NCBI RefSeq assembly: GCF_002251365.1
Contig: NZ_NPJH01000038.1
Span: 1 to 64,000 of the forward strand
Source: Prevotella sp. P3-122
GTDB taxonomy: Bacteria; Bacteroidota; Bacteroidia; Bacteroidales; Bacteroidaceae
Length of the DNA: 64,000 bases
Direction: 5' to 3'
Position numbers and translations under genes: made by a program. The notes under the pieces are model-generated. The model worked only from the letters and a program-made list of their open reading frames with translations, was not told the DNA's origin and made no database searches. Below are positions 31,573-41,800 of this stretch, piece after piece (the first letter of the stretch is position 1; each line of letters starts with the position of its first letter).

Positions 31573-32802
31573 TCAAAGTCTTGTTATCCTGTCCATGGCC
31601 TCGGCCACATCCTCATGGTTGCCGAAGGCTGTTAGTCGGAAATATCCCTCACCGCTGGGACCAAATCCCACGCCAGGCGTGCATACCACTCCAAGGGAGT
31701 AGAGCATTTTCTCGAAGAATTTCCAGCTGGGCTGGTTGTCGGGAGTCTTCACCCAAAGGTATGGCGCGTTCTCTCCACCGTATACCTTGTAGCCGAGTTT
31801 GGAGAGTGTACTGCGCATCAGGCGTGCATTCCTCATATAATAGTCAATGGTCTCCCTGATCTGCTGCTTTCCCTCCGGGGTGTATATGGCCTCTGCTGCC
31901 CTCTGGCTGATATAGCTTGTACCGTTGAACTTCGTGCTCTGGCGGCGGTCCCAGATATGGTTGAGCTCTACACGCTGGCTACCGTCTATGGTTATGGCTG
32001 TCAGTTCTTTCGGGATGACGGTATATCCGCATCGAACACCCGTGAAACCAGCAGTCTTTGAGTAGCTCCTGAACTCTATGGCCACCTTGCGCGCGCCTTT
32101 GATTTCGTATATTGAATGCGGTATGTCTGGGTCCTGGATGTATGCCTCATATGCTGCGTCGTAGAATATTATGGCGTCATTGCGGATGGCGTAGTTCACC
32201 CACTTTCGCAGCTCTTCCTTGCTGAGCACAGTGCCCGTGGGGTTGTTGGGGTAACACAGATAGATCATGTCCACGCGGTGATCGGGCAGTTGTGGTATAA
32301 AATTGTTCTCTGCCGTACATGGGAAATAGGTGACATTGCTCCATTTTCCAGTCTCGTCCATGACTCCTGCCCTGCCAATCATCACGTTTGAGTCTATGTA
32401 TACAGGATATATGGGGTCTGTGACACCGATGGAGTTGTCCCAGCGTACAATCTCCTGAATGTTGCCGGTGTCGCTCTTCGCGCCGTCGTTGACGAATATC
32501 TCGCTTGGGTCGAGGTGAATACCTCTTGGCGCATAGTCGTTCTTGATGATGGCCTCGCGGAGGAAGTCGTATCCCCTCTCCGGACCATAGCCCCTGAAGC
32601 TCGCACTTGACGACATCTCGTCGACGGCCTTGTGCATGGCCTCAATTACCGCGGGGCATAGCGGGCGCGTTACGTCGCCTATGCCAAGGCTGATAACCTT
32701 CTTGTCGGGTTTTGAAACCTTGAAGGCGTTGACCTTTTTTGCTATGTCAGCAAACAGGTAATTGTTTGAGAGTTTTAGGAAATGTTCGTTTACTAATGCC
32801 AT
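31573..32802 (-). CDS. dapL: LL-diaminopimelate aminotransferase
   Basis: A 409-residue class I/II PLP aminotransferase that converts tetrahydrodipicolinate directly to LL-diaminopimelate, by-passing the succinylase and acetylase routes of lysine and peptidoglycan synthesis. [15 protein letters not shown] places the PLP Lys at 249; [11 protein letters not shown] and YDAAYEAYI supply the cofactor Asn and Asp-Tyr. The opening [21 protein letters not shown] and the [13 protein letters not shown] segment are specific to DapL. It starts 16 bp after dapF, the next enzyme of the pathway, so the two form an operon. Confidence 0.95.
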   Translation of the reverse strand: MALVNEHFLKLSNNYLFADIAKKVNAFKVSKPDKKVISLGIGDVTRPLCPAVIEAMHKAVDEMSSSASFRGYGPERGYDFLREAIIKNDYAPRGIHLDPSEIFVNDGAKSDTGNIQEIVRWDNSIGVTDPIYPVYIDSNVMIGRAGVMDETGKWSNVTYFPCTAENNFIPQLPDHRVDMIYLCYPNNPTGTVLSKEELRKWVNYAIRNDAIIFYDAAYEAYIQDPDIPHSIYEIKGARKVAIEFRSYSKTAGFTGVRCGYTVIPKELTAITIDGSQRVELNHIWDRRQSTKFNGTSYISQRAAEAIYTPEGKQQIRETIDYYMRNARLMRSTLSKLGYKVYGGENAPYLWVKTPDNQPSWKFFEKMLYSLGVVCTPGVGFGPSGEGYFRLTAFGNHEDVAEAMDRITRL

Positions 32803-32818
32803 AGTTCTTTTTTTTCTT

Positions 32819-33694
32819 TTATTTGGTTGTATGTTCTGTCTTAGGCAGCTCTATGTCACCTTCAAAGGCGAAGGCGGCTGGCCCTGTCATATATACGTGG
32901 TTGTCGTTCTCGTTCCATTCTATCTCGAGCGTTCCTCCGTCCATGACGATGCTGCTACGCCTGCGTGTCCTCCCTGTCACTGCTGCTGCAACAGCCGTGG
33001 CGCAGGCACCAGTACCGCAGGCCATTGTTATGCCGCTTCCTCTCTCCCATACTCGGGTACGTATGGTGTCTGGGGCCGTTACCTGTGCAAACTCTATGTT
33101 GCATCGTTGCGGAAATGCCGCGGAGTGCTCCAGTATGCTGCCGTATTTGGCAATGTCTATGGTGTCGATGTCATCCACGAAGATAACGTAGTGAGGATTG
33201 CCCATAGAGACGAATGTGCCTCGGAAGCTGCGGAAGTCAGCTTTCAGACATTCTCCCACTGTCTCGTCAAACTGCTCTGTGTTTCTCAGGGCAGGCTCAA
33301 GCATGTCTACGGTTACTGACTCTACGGCTTTCTTGCCGTTGGTCTCCGTCAGATGCAATCGGAGTATTTTTACTCCTGACAGAGTCTCGAGTCGGATGCA
33401 GTCGGAGCTTGTGAGTCCTTTCTCGTATAGGTATTTGCCTATGCATCTGCTGGCGTTTCCGCACATCATGGCCTCGGAGCCGTCGGCATTGAATATCCTC
33501 ATCGAGAAATCTGCCTTCATGTCGTCAGACGGCTTGCCAATGAGAACCAGTCCGTCACTTCCGATGCCTGTGTGGGGCGCGCTCCAGGCAATGGCTGCCT
33601 GCGAGGGGTCGGGTATATTATATAATAAGGTGTAGACGTATATGTAGTCGTTGCCTGCCCCGTGCATCTTTGTGAAGTGGACTGTATGTGTCAT
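32819..33694 (-). CDS. dapF: Diaminopimelate epimerase
   Basis: A 291-residue PLP-independent epimerase that turns LL- into meso-diaminopimelate for peptidoglycan cross-links and lysine. The two catalytic cysteines are Cys78 in [16 protein letters not shown] and Cys226 in [16 protein letters not shown]. The opening [14 protein letters not shown] is standard. First gene of the minus-strand dapF-dapL unit; promoter at 33773-33744. The 3' end is 16 bp before dapL. Confidence 0.96.
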   Translation of the reverse strand: MTHTVHFTKMHGAGNDYIYVYTLLYNIPDPSQAAIAWSAPHTGIGSDGLVLIGKPSDDMKADFSMRIFNADGSEAMMCGNASRCIGKYLYEKGLTSSDCIRLETLSGVKILRLHLTETNGKKAVESVTVDMLEPALRNTEQFDETVGECLKADFRSFRGTFVSMGNPHYVIFVDDIDTIDIAKYGSILEHSAAFPQRCNIEFAQVTAPDTIRTRVWERGSGITMACGTGACATAVAAAVTGRTRRRSSIVMDGGTLEIEWNENDNHVYMTGPAAFAFEGDIELPKTEHTTK

Positions 33695-33743
33695 TTTGTC
33701 TGAATATCTTTATTGAATGTTGCTTTTTGTTATGATTTCGCTG

Positions 33744-33773
33744 CAAAGTTACATCATTTTGTTCGCACACAAA
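33744..33773 (-). promoter_or_regulatory. Promoter of dapF-dapL
   Basis: On the minus strand TTTG (33773-33770), 18 bp, TAACTTTG (33751-33744). Confidence 0.65.
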
Positions 33774-33951
33774 ACATTTTCCCTAATAAAAAGAGAATAA
33801 AATTAAGCGTGGTTACGAAATGAAAGAAACGATAGTGGTATTGCTTACAAACAGAAAGATATTTTGGCCAAGTAGCCTGCAAAATGAAAGTTAAACTAAA
33901 ATACATGTAACAAAAAGCGCATAAACTATTGCTTGAAATTACAAAATGTAG
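33774..33951. other. AT-rich intergenic region between divergent dapF and glnK
   Basis: About 330 bp separate the start codons of dapF and glnK. Apart from one promoter for each side I see no gene. The long AT-rich middle could hold regulator sites for nitrogen control; no clear operator dyad was found. Confidence 0.4.
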
Positions 33952-33959
33952 TAATTTTG
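33952..33959 (+). promoter_or_regulatory. Promoter -7 box of glnK-amtB
   Basis: TAATTTTG, 62 bp before the glnK ATG. No exact TTTG is found at the ideal -33 spacing. Confidence 0.5.
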
Positions 33960-34021
33960 CAGCCAAAACATAGCAAAGTGATAGATAACTTAGTAATAAT
34001 AAAACAAAAAGAGAGGTAAAC

Positions 34022-34378
34022 ATGAAGAAGATTGAAGCAATCATCCGAAAGACCAAGTTTGAAGATGTCAAGGAGGCCTTGCTTGCGGCCGACATCGAAT
34101 GGTTCTCTTATTATGATGTAAGAGGTGAGGGTAAGATGCGGCAAGCCAGGATTTACAGGGGTGTCATGTACGACACCAGTACTATTGAGCGTGTATTGCT
34201 CAACATCGTTGTACGCGACAAGAATGTAGAGAAGACCGTTTCGGCTGTGCAGAAGGCTGCACAAACAGGAGAGATTGGCGATGGCCGTATCTTTGTAATC
34301 CCTGTCGAGGACACAGTCAGGATAAGGACAGGTGAGCGTGGAGACATTGCATTGTATAATGCTGAGCAGGAAAGTTAA
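34022..34378 (+). CDS. glnK: P-II nitrogen regulatory protein
   Basis: A 118-residue P-II protein that senses ATP/ADP and 2-oxoglutarate and binds partner proteins. The opening MKKIEAIIRKTKFEDVKEAL, the T-loop YDVRGEGKMRQARIYRGVMY with Tyr50 at the place of the modified Tyr51, and the B-loop TGEIGDGRIFVIPVEDTVRIRTGE are all present. It lies 64 bp before amtB, the usual glnK-amtB pair, in which P-II plugs the channel when nitrogen is plentiful. The segment after the T-loop, DTSTIERVLL, differs from the DFLPK form of E. coli. Confidence 0.93.
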   Translation: MKKIEAIIRKTKFEDVKEALLAADIEWFSYYDVRGEGKMRQARIYRGVMYDTSTIERVLLNIVVRDKNVEKTVSAVQKAAQTGEIGDGRIFVIPVEDTVRIRTGERGDIALYNAEQES

Positions 34379-34442
34379 GAGACAGAAACACATTGGCCTT
34401 ATGGCCTAAGAAACAACAACACAAACACAAATTTTCACCATT

Positions 34443-35708
34443 ATGACAATCCAGGATTTAAGTATATCGTTAGACACCGTATGGATGCTGCTTGCAGCAA
34501 TGTTGGTGTTTTTTATGCAGCCAGGTTTTGCCCTGTGCGAGGCAGGTTTTACACGTAGCAAGAACACGGCAAATATCTTGTTCAAGAACTTCGTCGACTT
34601 CATGTTCGGCTCTATTCTGTTCTGGTTGCTTGGCTTCGGTTTTATGTTTGGCAGTGACGGAGCAGGATTTATCGGCGCTCCACACTTTGGCGACATCTCG
34701 TTCTTTGAGCATCCGGCTGGCCTTCCCACCGAGGGTTTCCTGATTTTCCAGACTGTTTTCTGTGCAACTTCCGCAACAATCGTATCAGGAGCCATGGCTG
34801 AGCGTACCAAGTTCTCAATGTATTGCATTTACTCACTTTTCATCTCTTTGCTCATCTATCCTGTATCTGGACATTGGACATGGGGTGGCGGCTGGCTTTG
34901 CAACGGTGAGGAAGGCAGTTTCATGATGGATACCTTCGGCTATGCATTCCACGACTTCGCCGGTTCTGCCATTGTGCACTCTGTTGGTGGTGTACTCGCA
35001 TTCGTTGGTGCCATTGCCCTTGGCCCGCGCCTTGGCAAATATGGCAAGGACGGCAAGAGCCGCGCCATACCTGGTCACAACCTTCTCACAGCAGCCCTTG
35101 GCGTATTCATCCTTTGGTTTGGATGGTTCGGCTTCAACCCGGGCTCACAGCTTGCTGCGTCTGGCGAAGTAAACCGTGTGGCAATTTCCCACGTATTCCT
35201 AACCACCAACCTTGCAGCCGCTGCCGGAGGTATCGGTACAATGTTTACGTCATGGATAAAGTATGGCAAGCCTTCGTTCTCGCTGACCCTTAATGGTGTA
35301 CTTGCCGGACTTGTAGCCATAACGGCAGGGTGCGACCTTGTGTCTCCTCTGGGAGCATCCATTATTGGCCTGCTCGCAGGTATACTATTGGTGTTCTCTA
35401 TTGAGTTTATCGACTCCAAACTCCATATCGACGACCCTGTAGGTGCCAGCTCCGTACATGGCGTGTGCGGTATCTTCGGTACCCTGATGACAGGTCTGCT
35501 CGCTGTAGACGGCGGCACATTCTATGGTGGTGGCTTCGGGTTCTTCGGCGCACAGTGTCTTGGAGTTCTTGCCATCGATGTATGGGCAGCAGTGACAGGT
35601 GTGGTATTGTTCTTCGGTATCAAGAAGATTGCCGGTCTGCGTGTCGACAAGCGTATTGAGGAGGAGGGCCTCGACATCTACGAGCATGGAGAGAGCTGCT
35701 TCAATTAA
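34443..35708 (+). CDS. amtB: Ammonium transporter
   Basis: A 421-residue inner-membrane Amt/MEP/Rh channel with about 11 transmembrane helices. Pore residues are visible: DFAGSAIVHSVGG with the first pore His, and GASSVHGVCGIFG with the second. WMLLAAMLVFFMQPGFALCEAGF is the family opening. There is no extra cytoplasmic domain. It follows glnK, the P-II gene, by 64 bp and almost certainly shares its transcript. A REP-like palindrome begins 5 bp after the stop codon. Confidence 0.96.
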   Translation: MTIQDLSISLDTVWMLLAAMLVFFMQPGFALCEAGFTRSKNTANILFKNFVDFMFGSILFWLLGFGFMFGSDGAGFIGAPHFGDISFFEHPAGLPTEGFLIFQTVFCATSATIVSGAMAERTKFSMYCIYSLFISLLIYPVSGHWTWGGGWLCNGEEGSFMMDTFGYAFHDFAGSAIVHSVGGVLAFVGAIALGPRLGKYGKDGKSRAIPGHNLLTAALGVFILWFGWFGFNPGSQLAASGEVNRVAISHVFLTTNLAAAAGGIGTMFTSWIKYGKPSFSLTLNGVLAGLVAITAGCDLVSPLGASIIGLLAGILLVFSIEFIDSKLHIDDPVGASSVHGVCGIFGTLMTGLLAVDGGTFYGGGFGFFGAQCLGVLAIDVWAAVTGVVLFFGIKKIAGLRVDKRIEEEGLDIYEHGESCFN

Positions 35709-35713
35709 ATAAA

Positions 35714-35752
35714 AGCCTCACCCCCGGCCCCTCTCCAAGAGAGAGGGGAGAT
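35714..35752 (+). repeat. REP-like palindrome, copy 1
   Basis: AGCCTCACCCCCGGCCCCTC then CAAGAGAGAGGGGAGAT: a GC-rich palindrome (CCCCTCTC/GAGAGGGG). The same unit occurs inverted at 35901-35939 and 36052-36090 and direct at 37792-37829. Confidence 0.7.
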
Positions 35753-35784
35753 AGTTACCTCTTAATGGTAAGGGGTCGGGGACT

Positions 35785-36085
35785 AGGCTTTTCTCTATTA
35801 GGGCTGACAGTCAGACTTTTCTCTATTAGGGCAGGGTACAAGGCTTTTGAAAAAATGCAGACATTAATAACCCATAAAATATACAATTGCAAAACATATC
35901 ATCTCCCCTCTCTCTTGGAGAGGGGTCGGGGGTGAGGCTTTTCTCTATTAGGGCTAACAGTCAGGCTTTTCTCTATTAGGGCAGGGTACAAGGCTTTTGA
36001 AAAAAATGCAGACATTAATAACCCATAAAATATACAATTGCAAAACATATCATCTCCCCTCTCTCTTGGAGAGGGGTCGGGGGTG
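35785..36085 (+). repeat. Tandem duplication of a 150-bp intergenic unit
   Basis: Two copies, 35785-35934 (150 bp) and 35935-36085 (151 bp), differ by only three substitutions and one inserted A. Each holds the phrase CTTTTCTCTATTAGGGC twice and ends with an inverted REP-like palindrome. A third copy begins with AGGCTTT at 36086 and runs into the asnB leader. The near identity points to recent slippage or recombination between REP units. Confidence 0.85.
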
Positions 36086-36106
36086 AGGCTTTAAAACTTA
36101 ACAACC

Positions 36107-37819
36107 ATGTGTGGAATAGTATCTATCTTCAACATCCCATCGCAGACACCAGAGCTGCGTCAGAAGGCATTACGTATGAGTCAGAAAATCCGTCACCGCG
36201 GTCCTGATTGGAGTGGTATCTATTGCGGAGGCTCCGCAATACTTGCCCATGAGAGATTGAGCATTGTTGACCCAGAGTCGGGAAAACAGCCTTTGTTTTC
36301 TCCCGACATGAAGCAGGTGCTTGCAGTCAACGGAGAAATCTACAACCATAAGGACATACGGGCCAGGTTTGCCGGTGACTATATGTTCCAGACGGGTAGC
36401 GACTGCGAGGTGATACTCGCCCTCTACCGTGAGATGATGGACAAGACTCCTGAGCCATCCGATGCAGACCTCACAGCGATGATAGAGCAGCTTAGCGGCA
36501 TCTTCGCTTTTGCTCTCTACGACGCCGAGCGCGACACCTTTCTTATAGCCCGCGACCCTATAGGCGTAATACCTTTATATATAGGCTACGATGCTGATGG
36601 CAAGGTGTATGTGGCAAGCGAGCTGAAAGCCCTTGAGGGGCAATGCGACAGATACGAGCCGTTCTTGCCGGGACATTACTACTGGAGCCGTACTCCGGGA
36701 CAGAAGAGGTACTACACACGTGACTGGTTTGAATACGACAGCGTAAAAGACAATAAGGCGGAGGTGGCCGATGTCCACGACGCACTTGAGGATGCCGTGA
36801 AGAGACAGCTTATGAGCGACGTGCCTTACGGTGTGCTGCTCTCCGGTGGGCTCGACTCATCTGTGATATCGGCCATAGCAGAGAAATTTTCCGAGCATAG
36901 AATTGAGGAGGACGGACAGACGAAGGCCTGGTGGCCACGCCTCCACTCCTTTGCCGTGGGACTTAAGGGTGCACCCGACCTGGCAAAGGCGAAGCTCGTT
37001 GCTGATCACATCGGTACCGTACACCACGAGATTAACTACACCATTCAGGAGGGGCTTGACGCTATCCGTGATGTCATTTACTTCATTGAGACATACGACG
37101 TGACAACCGTTAGGGCCAGCACCCCTATGTACCTGCTTGCCCGTGTCATCAAGAGCATGGGTATCAAGATGGTGCTGTCTGGTGAGGGGGCTGACGAGAT
37201 TTTCGGAGGCTATCTCTACTTCCACAAGGCTCCAACACCACAAGCGTTCCATGAGGAAACGGTAAGAAAACTGTCCAAGCTGTATATGTACGACTGCCTC
37301 CGTGCCAACAAGAGCCTGTCAGCATGGGGTGTTGAGGGACGTGTGCCATTCCTCGACAAGGAGTTCCTTGACGTGGCGATGCGTCTGAATCCAGCTGCCA
37401 AGATGTGTCCGGGACAGACCATGGAGAAGAAGATTGTACGCGAGGCCTTCGCCAGTATGTTGCCAGCTGAGGTGGCATGGCGGCAGAAGGAACAGTTCAG
37501 CGACGGAGTTGGCTATTCGTGGATAGATACCCTGAAAGAGATTACCGCATCGGCAGTAAGTGATGAGCAGATGGCCCACGCCGCAGAACGGTTCCCAATC
37601 AATCCCCCTCGCAACAAGGAGGAGTACTACTACCGCTCTATCTTTGCCGAGCATTTCCCTTCGGACAGTGCCGCACGCAGTGTGCCGAGCGTGCCGAGCG
37701 TGGCCTGCTCGACAGCCGAGGCACTGGCCTGGGACAAGGCTTTCCAGAATATGAACGAGCCCAGCGGACGGGCTGTGGCTGGGGTTCATGAAGCCTCACC
37801 TCTCACCCCTCTCCAATAG
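36107..37819 (+). CDS. asnB: Asparagine synthetase B, glutamine-hydrolysing
   Basis: A 570-residue enzyme that makes asparagine from aspartate, ATP and glutamine nitrogen. MCGIVSIFN starts the class II amidotransferase domain, with Cys2 as nucleophile; RHRGPDWSG and VNGEIYNHKDIR follow. The synthetase domain has the ATP loop VLLSGGLDSSVISAI near 245 and SGEGADEIFGGY. The last nine or so residues, EASPLTPLQ, and the stop codon itself are encoded by a REP-like palindrome, so the natural end has been replaced. It lies 398 bp after amtB, behind the tandem repeat, in the nitrogen cluster. Confidence 0.95.
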   Translation: MCGIVSIFNIPSQTPELRQKALRMSQKIRHRGPDWSGIYCGGSAILAHERLSIVDPESGKQPLFSPDMKQVLAVNGEIYNHKDIRARFAGDYMFQTGSDCEVILALYREMMDKTPEPSDADLTAMIEQLSGIFAFALYDAERDTFLIARDPIGVIPLYIGYDADGKVYVASELKALEGQCDRYEPFLPGHYYWSRTPGQKRYYTRDWFEYDSVKDNKAEVADVHDALEDAVKRQLMSDVPYGVLLSGGLDSSVISAIAEKFSEHRIEEDGQTKAWWPRLHSFAVGLKGAPDLAKAKLVADHIGTVHHEINYTIQEGLDAIRDVIYFIETYDVTTVRASTPMYLLARVIKSMGIKMVLSGEGADEIFGGYLYFHKAPTPQAFHEETVRKLSKLYMYDCLRANKSLSAWGVEGRVPFLDKEFLDVAMRLNPAAKMCPGQTMEKKIVREAFASMLPAEVAWRQKEQFSDGVGYSWIDTLKEITASAVSDEQMAHAAERFPINPPRNKEEYYYRSIFAEHFPSDSAARSVPSVPSVACSTAEALAWDKAFQNMNEPSGRAVAGVHEASPLTPLQ

Positions 37820-37829
37820 AGAGGGGAAA
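37792..37829 (+). repeat. REP-like palindrome, copy 4, overlapping the asnB 3' end
   Basis: AGCCTCACCTCTCACCCCTC then CCAATAGAGAGGGGAAAT matches the unit after amtB. Its TAG serves as the asnB stop codon. Confidence 0.7.
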
Positions 37830-38002
37830 TAACCACCTTTCAAGGATAAGATTCATTGGTGATATATATATTACTCAACATTCGCAGGCAAAGGAAGGCT
37901 AGAAAGAAGTTATGATGGGGGAGTTATGATTGGGAGTTATGATAAGCCAAAACCCTTTCAGGGGTGAAACATTTGTCTCCTTTTCTTATTATGTCCGGTA
38001 TG
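37830..38002. other. Intergenic stretch with short direct repeats
   Basis: Three copies of GTTATGAT spaced 13-14 bp apart occur at about 37910-37942, separated by G-rich links. No gene is seen. Confidence 0.35.
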
Positions 38003-38518
38003 CTACACTTCCTCGCATGCCACCATTTCTACTCCACGGTAAACGACGTATACCTTGTGTAGGGTGGTGTGGGCAATGTGCTTCTCCACGTTCACCGTGT
38101 CGGCATATCTGCACACCTGCTGCCGTGCCTGTGTGACGGCCGCTGCCACCTCGTTGTCAGTGGCGTGCGGCTTGAGGTATTTTAGCTCTATGATGTACGA
38201 GTGCTCCATGTCGCGGTATATCTCGTGCAGCGGACAGAGGAAGATGTCTGCATACCCTCCCTGGTTGTCGAGCTCCGAAATGGGGCGGTAGTAGCCGCAC
38301 TGGCTTGTCAGGGCAAGAGTGTATCCGTGTACGAACGCCTCTCCCTTCTGCCGGTCACGCTGAGAGGCGTAGGTGTATATGCTGTCGGCTATATACTGGA
38401 AGAAGGGCTTGAAGTCACTATCGTATGCCATGTTTTCCTCAAGACTGCCAAGGCGGTATCTGTCTGCATCAAGATGGTTGTCTCGATAGTTGTCAAGCAG
38501 ATAGGTGTATACACCCAC
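38003..38518 (-). pseudogene. Orphan PD-(D/E)xK C-terminal domain of an AAA-ATPase-like protein
   Basis: 171 codons that match the C-terminal nuclease-fold domain (DUF1703-type) of the large AAA-ATPase-like proteins abundant in Bacteroidales: KGEAFVHGYTLALTSQ, YYRPISELDNQGGYADIFLCP and SYIIELKYLKP (D and ExK). The N-terminal ATPase domain, normally some 350 residues, is missing; upstream sequence on this strand does not supply it. The frame begins MGVYTYLLDNYRDN without a visible promoter. Most likely a truncated remnant; an independent small protein cannot be excluded. Confidence 0.65.
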
Positions 38519-38868
38519 TTCTGTTAATAATATGCTTCAAGAATAATATATTATAATGCGTCACTCCATATTTCTGATGAACCTAAAAAAGCACTTGGCT
38601 GCAGTTATGTTCACGGGCTGGAGTGGGTGTGGGTAGAGGTGCCTGTCCCCACAAAATTTCTACTGCCCCATTATCGGTCCAATATTGCCAGCATTACTTT
38701 CCGTGAGCCTGAATTATCCCATAATCGTGGTAAATTCAGCGTGTTAATGAGATTTTCTTCTAATTATTTATCATGGTTTGCCAATAATTTACTAATTTTG
38801 CACCCGATTTGTCACATGCAAGATTTTTTTGTTTTTTTATTAACATATATCAATTAAAATTATCAAGT
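38519..38868. other. Intergenic region before the Ig-like repeat gene
   Basis: 350 bp without a convincing gene. The right part is AT-rich and holds a TAATTTTG box at 38793-38800, the probable -7 element of the downstream gene, with TTTG 12 bp further up, closer than usual. Confidence 0.45.
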
Positions 38869-41800
38869 ATGAGAGAAACTTATTACTCTAAGGAGAGTTT
38901 GCTTTCACGCACTCTTATGCTTCTGGCATTGCTCCTGACCTTCGGGTGGAGTGGAGCCAAGGCTGAGGGCAGCGGAACGCAAGACGACCCCTACGTAATC
39001 AAGGCTGGTGAGACACTCACCATGCCCCAGATGAAGGCTTTCTACGCTAAGTTCGTCGTACCGGAGGATGTCACTACCGATGATGCAGCGTTGGTGCTCG
39101 ACGGTCTGAAGGACATGTTTTTGAAAGTCTATTCAGATGCTGCCTACTCTACTGACATCACTCAGGACAGCTGGTACAGCGGTAGTAGCCCTTGGACGCT
39201 CAAGGTGCCAATTTCTAACGGTACTAAAGCAGGAACAACTTATTATTTCTATGAGTCGTTCCCGATGAACACCACAAACATCGAAGTTACCTATGGTGCA
39301 GGTGCAGCCACTGTGGAGAAGCCTCTGACCCGTCTCAGCGTCACACCTGCAGAAGGACAGAACCTTACAGCGTCTTCAAGCCTTGTCTCGCTTCAGTATT
39401 CACGCAACGACATCAAGGTGACAAGCTGCGTAATGGAGGTTTACAGCCATGGCACAGATACTCCAGAGCTGAAGGCTACTAAGTCGCTTGCTGCTAATGT
39501 ACAGGGTGCATTCGTCTCCATCGAGCCTAAGACACAGCTGATTGCGCTCTACAATGAGGGCAAGCTCGATGCGTGCGATACTATTAAGGTGAAGGTCGGT
39601 GTGAAGGCTGTAAGCGGTGACAATACCATCTGGCTCAACGGCGTGGAGAATAGCGTAGACGAGATTTCGTATATCGCTACCGAAAAGCCAGTCATGCTCA
39701 CCAAGACAGTCAACACCCCGGGCAACGGCCTCGACACATTCCTCTCTTGGATGCCTGCCGACTATGCCAACGGCCTTGCACAGTTGCACTTCGACGGTGC
39801 TCTCGACACCCAGAACGCTCCTGTAGTGAAACTCATGTATGGTGATATCGAGTCCGACGGTGAATACTACGAGGAGGTATTGCCAGTTAAGTTCTTTGGC
39901 GATAACATCCTTGCTGTCGACCTGAGAGGAAAGCTGCGCACACCTGCTACCATGAACATTGCAAGCCTTAAGGTTTATGATACCATTACTCTGAGTGTCA
40001 AGGGCGTAAAGGCTGCCGATGGTACTTTCGTATACTCTGACGGAGTCGGATCGTTAGGTTCTTTCAGCTTTGACTATACATATAAGGCTGTTGAGTACGC
40101 TACGACAGTAGACTTCACTCCTGCCAGTGGAGCCTCCATCGACAACGTGAAGAGCATTGAGCTTTGGGCAAACGAGACCGGTGACGGCAAGGCTACATTC
40201 GCAGGCGTGCAGTTTGCATATACCGATGGTGGCGAGGCTAAGACGGTTGTCGTTCCCATGTCACAGATTACATCTGAGGCCGACCCTGATGAGGCAAACG
40301 CTACTATATATACTATACCTGTACCGGAGTTCAGCCGTGATGCCGACACACAAGTGGTGCTCACCCTTACAGGTCTGTCTACACCAGACGGCCTTGACCA
40401 CTCTGCCGACTTTACTGCAACATACACAACAGCCGGACACACAGCTGCCGTTGCTGCCGTAACAAGCGCGTTGATGGTTTCTGGTGATAACACCATTGAC
40501 CTCATCACAGCAGAGAGCATAGAGAAGCTCATCGCCGACTCTGATGTGAAGATAGCAACCAGCATGGACGACGCTATCGGCTGCATGCAGTGGCAGGTGG
40601 TAAACACTACTACTGGCGAGACCGTAAAGGCCGTATACGACACAACGGAGAAGAACGGTGAGGGCCACTGGACATTCTGGGTGCCAATCGACTACAAGTT
40701 CTTCGAGGGCAACCAGTATGGCATAATTCTCAAGGGATGGACCGACGCTACGGCAAAGAACAACGGTGAAGCGCCGATATTCGAGCAGACTATAACAGTT
40801 GCCGGCGCTACAAAAGAGTACAAATACAGCTCTGTGACTCTCGTAGAGCCTGCCGAGCTCTTGTACAGCCAGAACGAGGCAAACTTCAGCCTTGAGAGTG
40901 CTGAGGACAAGACTATCAGCTTTACATTCAGCGATGCCGTTACTGTAGACCAGGCATTTGTCGCACTTGGTTTTGGTGAAACAGACAACTGTGATGTTGC
41001 CATGAGTAATGACAACAAGACAGTTACCCTAACGATACCTGATTATGTTCTCTCTACTTACACCAACTTCACTGTAAGCATGCTCGTGAAGGATGCGGAA
41101 GGACTTGTAGTGAAGGGCAACAACGGCGAGGAAGACAACTCATTCATAAGCGTATACGTTGACGCCAAGTTCAACCTGCCTTATGCCAGCGTAGTAGAGC
41201 CTGCCAAGGACGCTACGGTAGAGAAGATTTCTTCCATCAAGTTTGGATATAGCAAGGGTATCGGTGAAGGCACGGGCAAGATTGTCATCATGGACAAGCT
41301 GCGCAACACCATTGCCACACAGAAGAGCATGACACCCGTTGTCCCTGCCGACCAGGAGGACAACTGGGACTATATTCCAACGGAGATTATCGTGAACTTC
41401 GACAAGGAGATTACAGCTCCCGGTACATACGTGGTTTATGTTCCTGAGGGAGTCTTCAACCTCGACCTCTCTGCTCAGGGCTTCGCCGTAAAGAGCAACC
41501 ACGAGGAAACGTTCTCACTCACTGTTGACGGTGAGGTTATTCCTGAAGCTCCTGCCAACGTTACCGTTACTCCTGCAGCAGGCAATGTGGAAAGCCTGAA
41601 TGAGATTGTACTCACATTCAACGACTATGAGACATGTGCCTGGACATTTGCAGTTGCTCCTACTATCACCCTGCCAAATGGTGAGACACACAACATCAAG
41701 AACTATGAATTTGGTGCAGCAGACAACGAGCTGAAGTGTACCATGCCGCAGACTCTTACCGACGAGGGTACATACGTGCTGACAATACCAGCAGGTGCTG

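Noticed and set aside
37890..37945. Short GTTATGAT direct repeats as an iteron origin
   Set aside because: Only three units, no replication gene and no AT-rich unwinding region next to them; chromosomal context.
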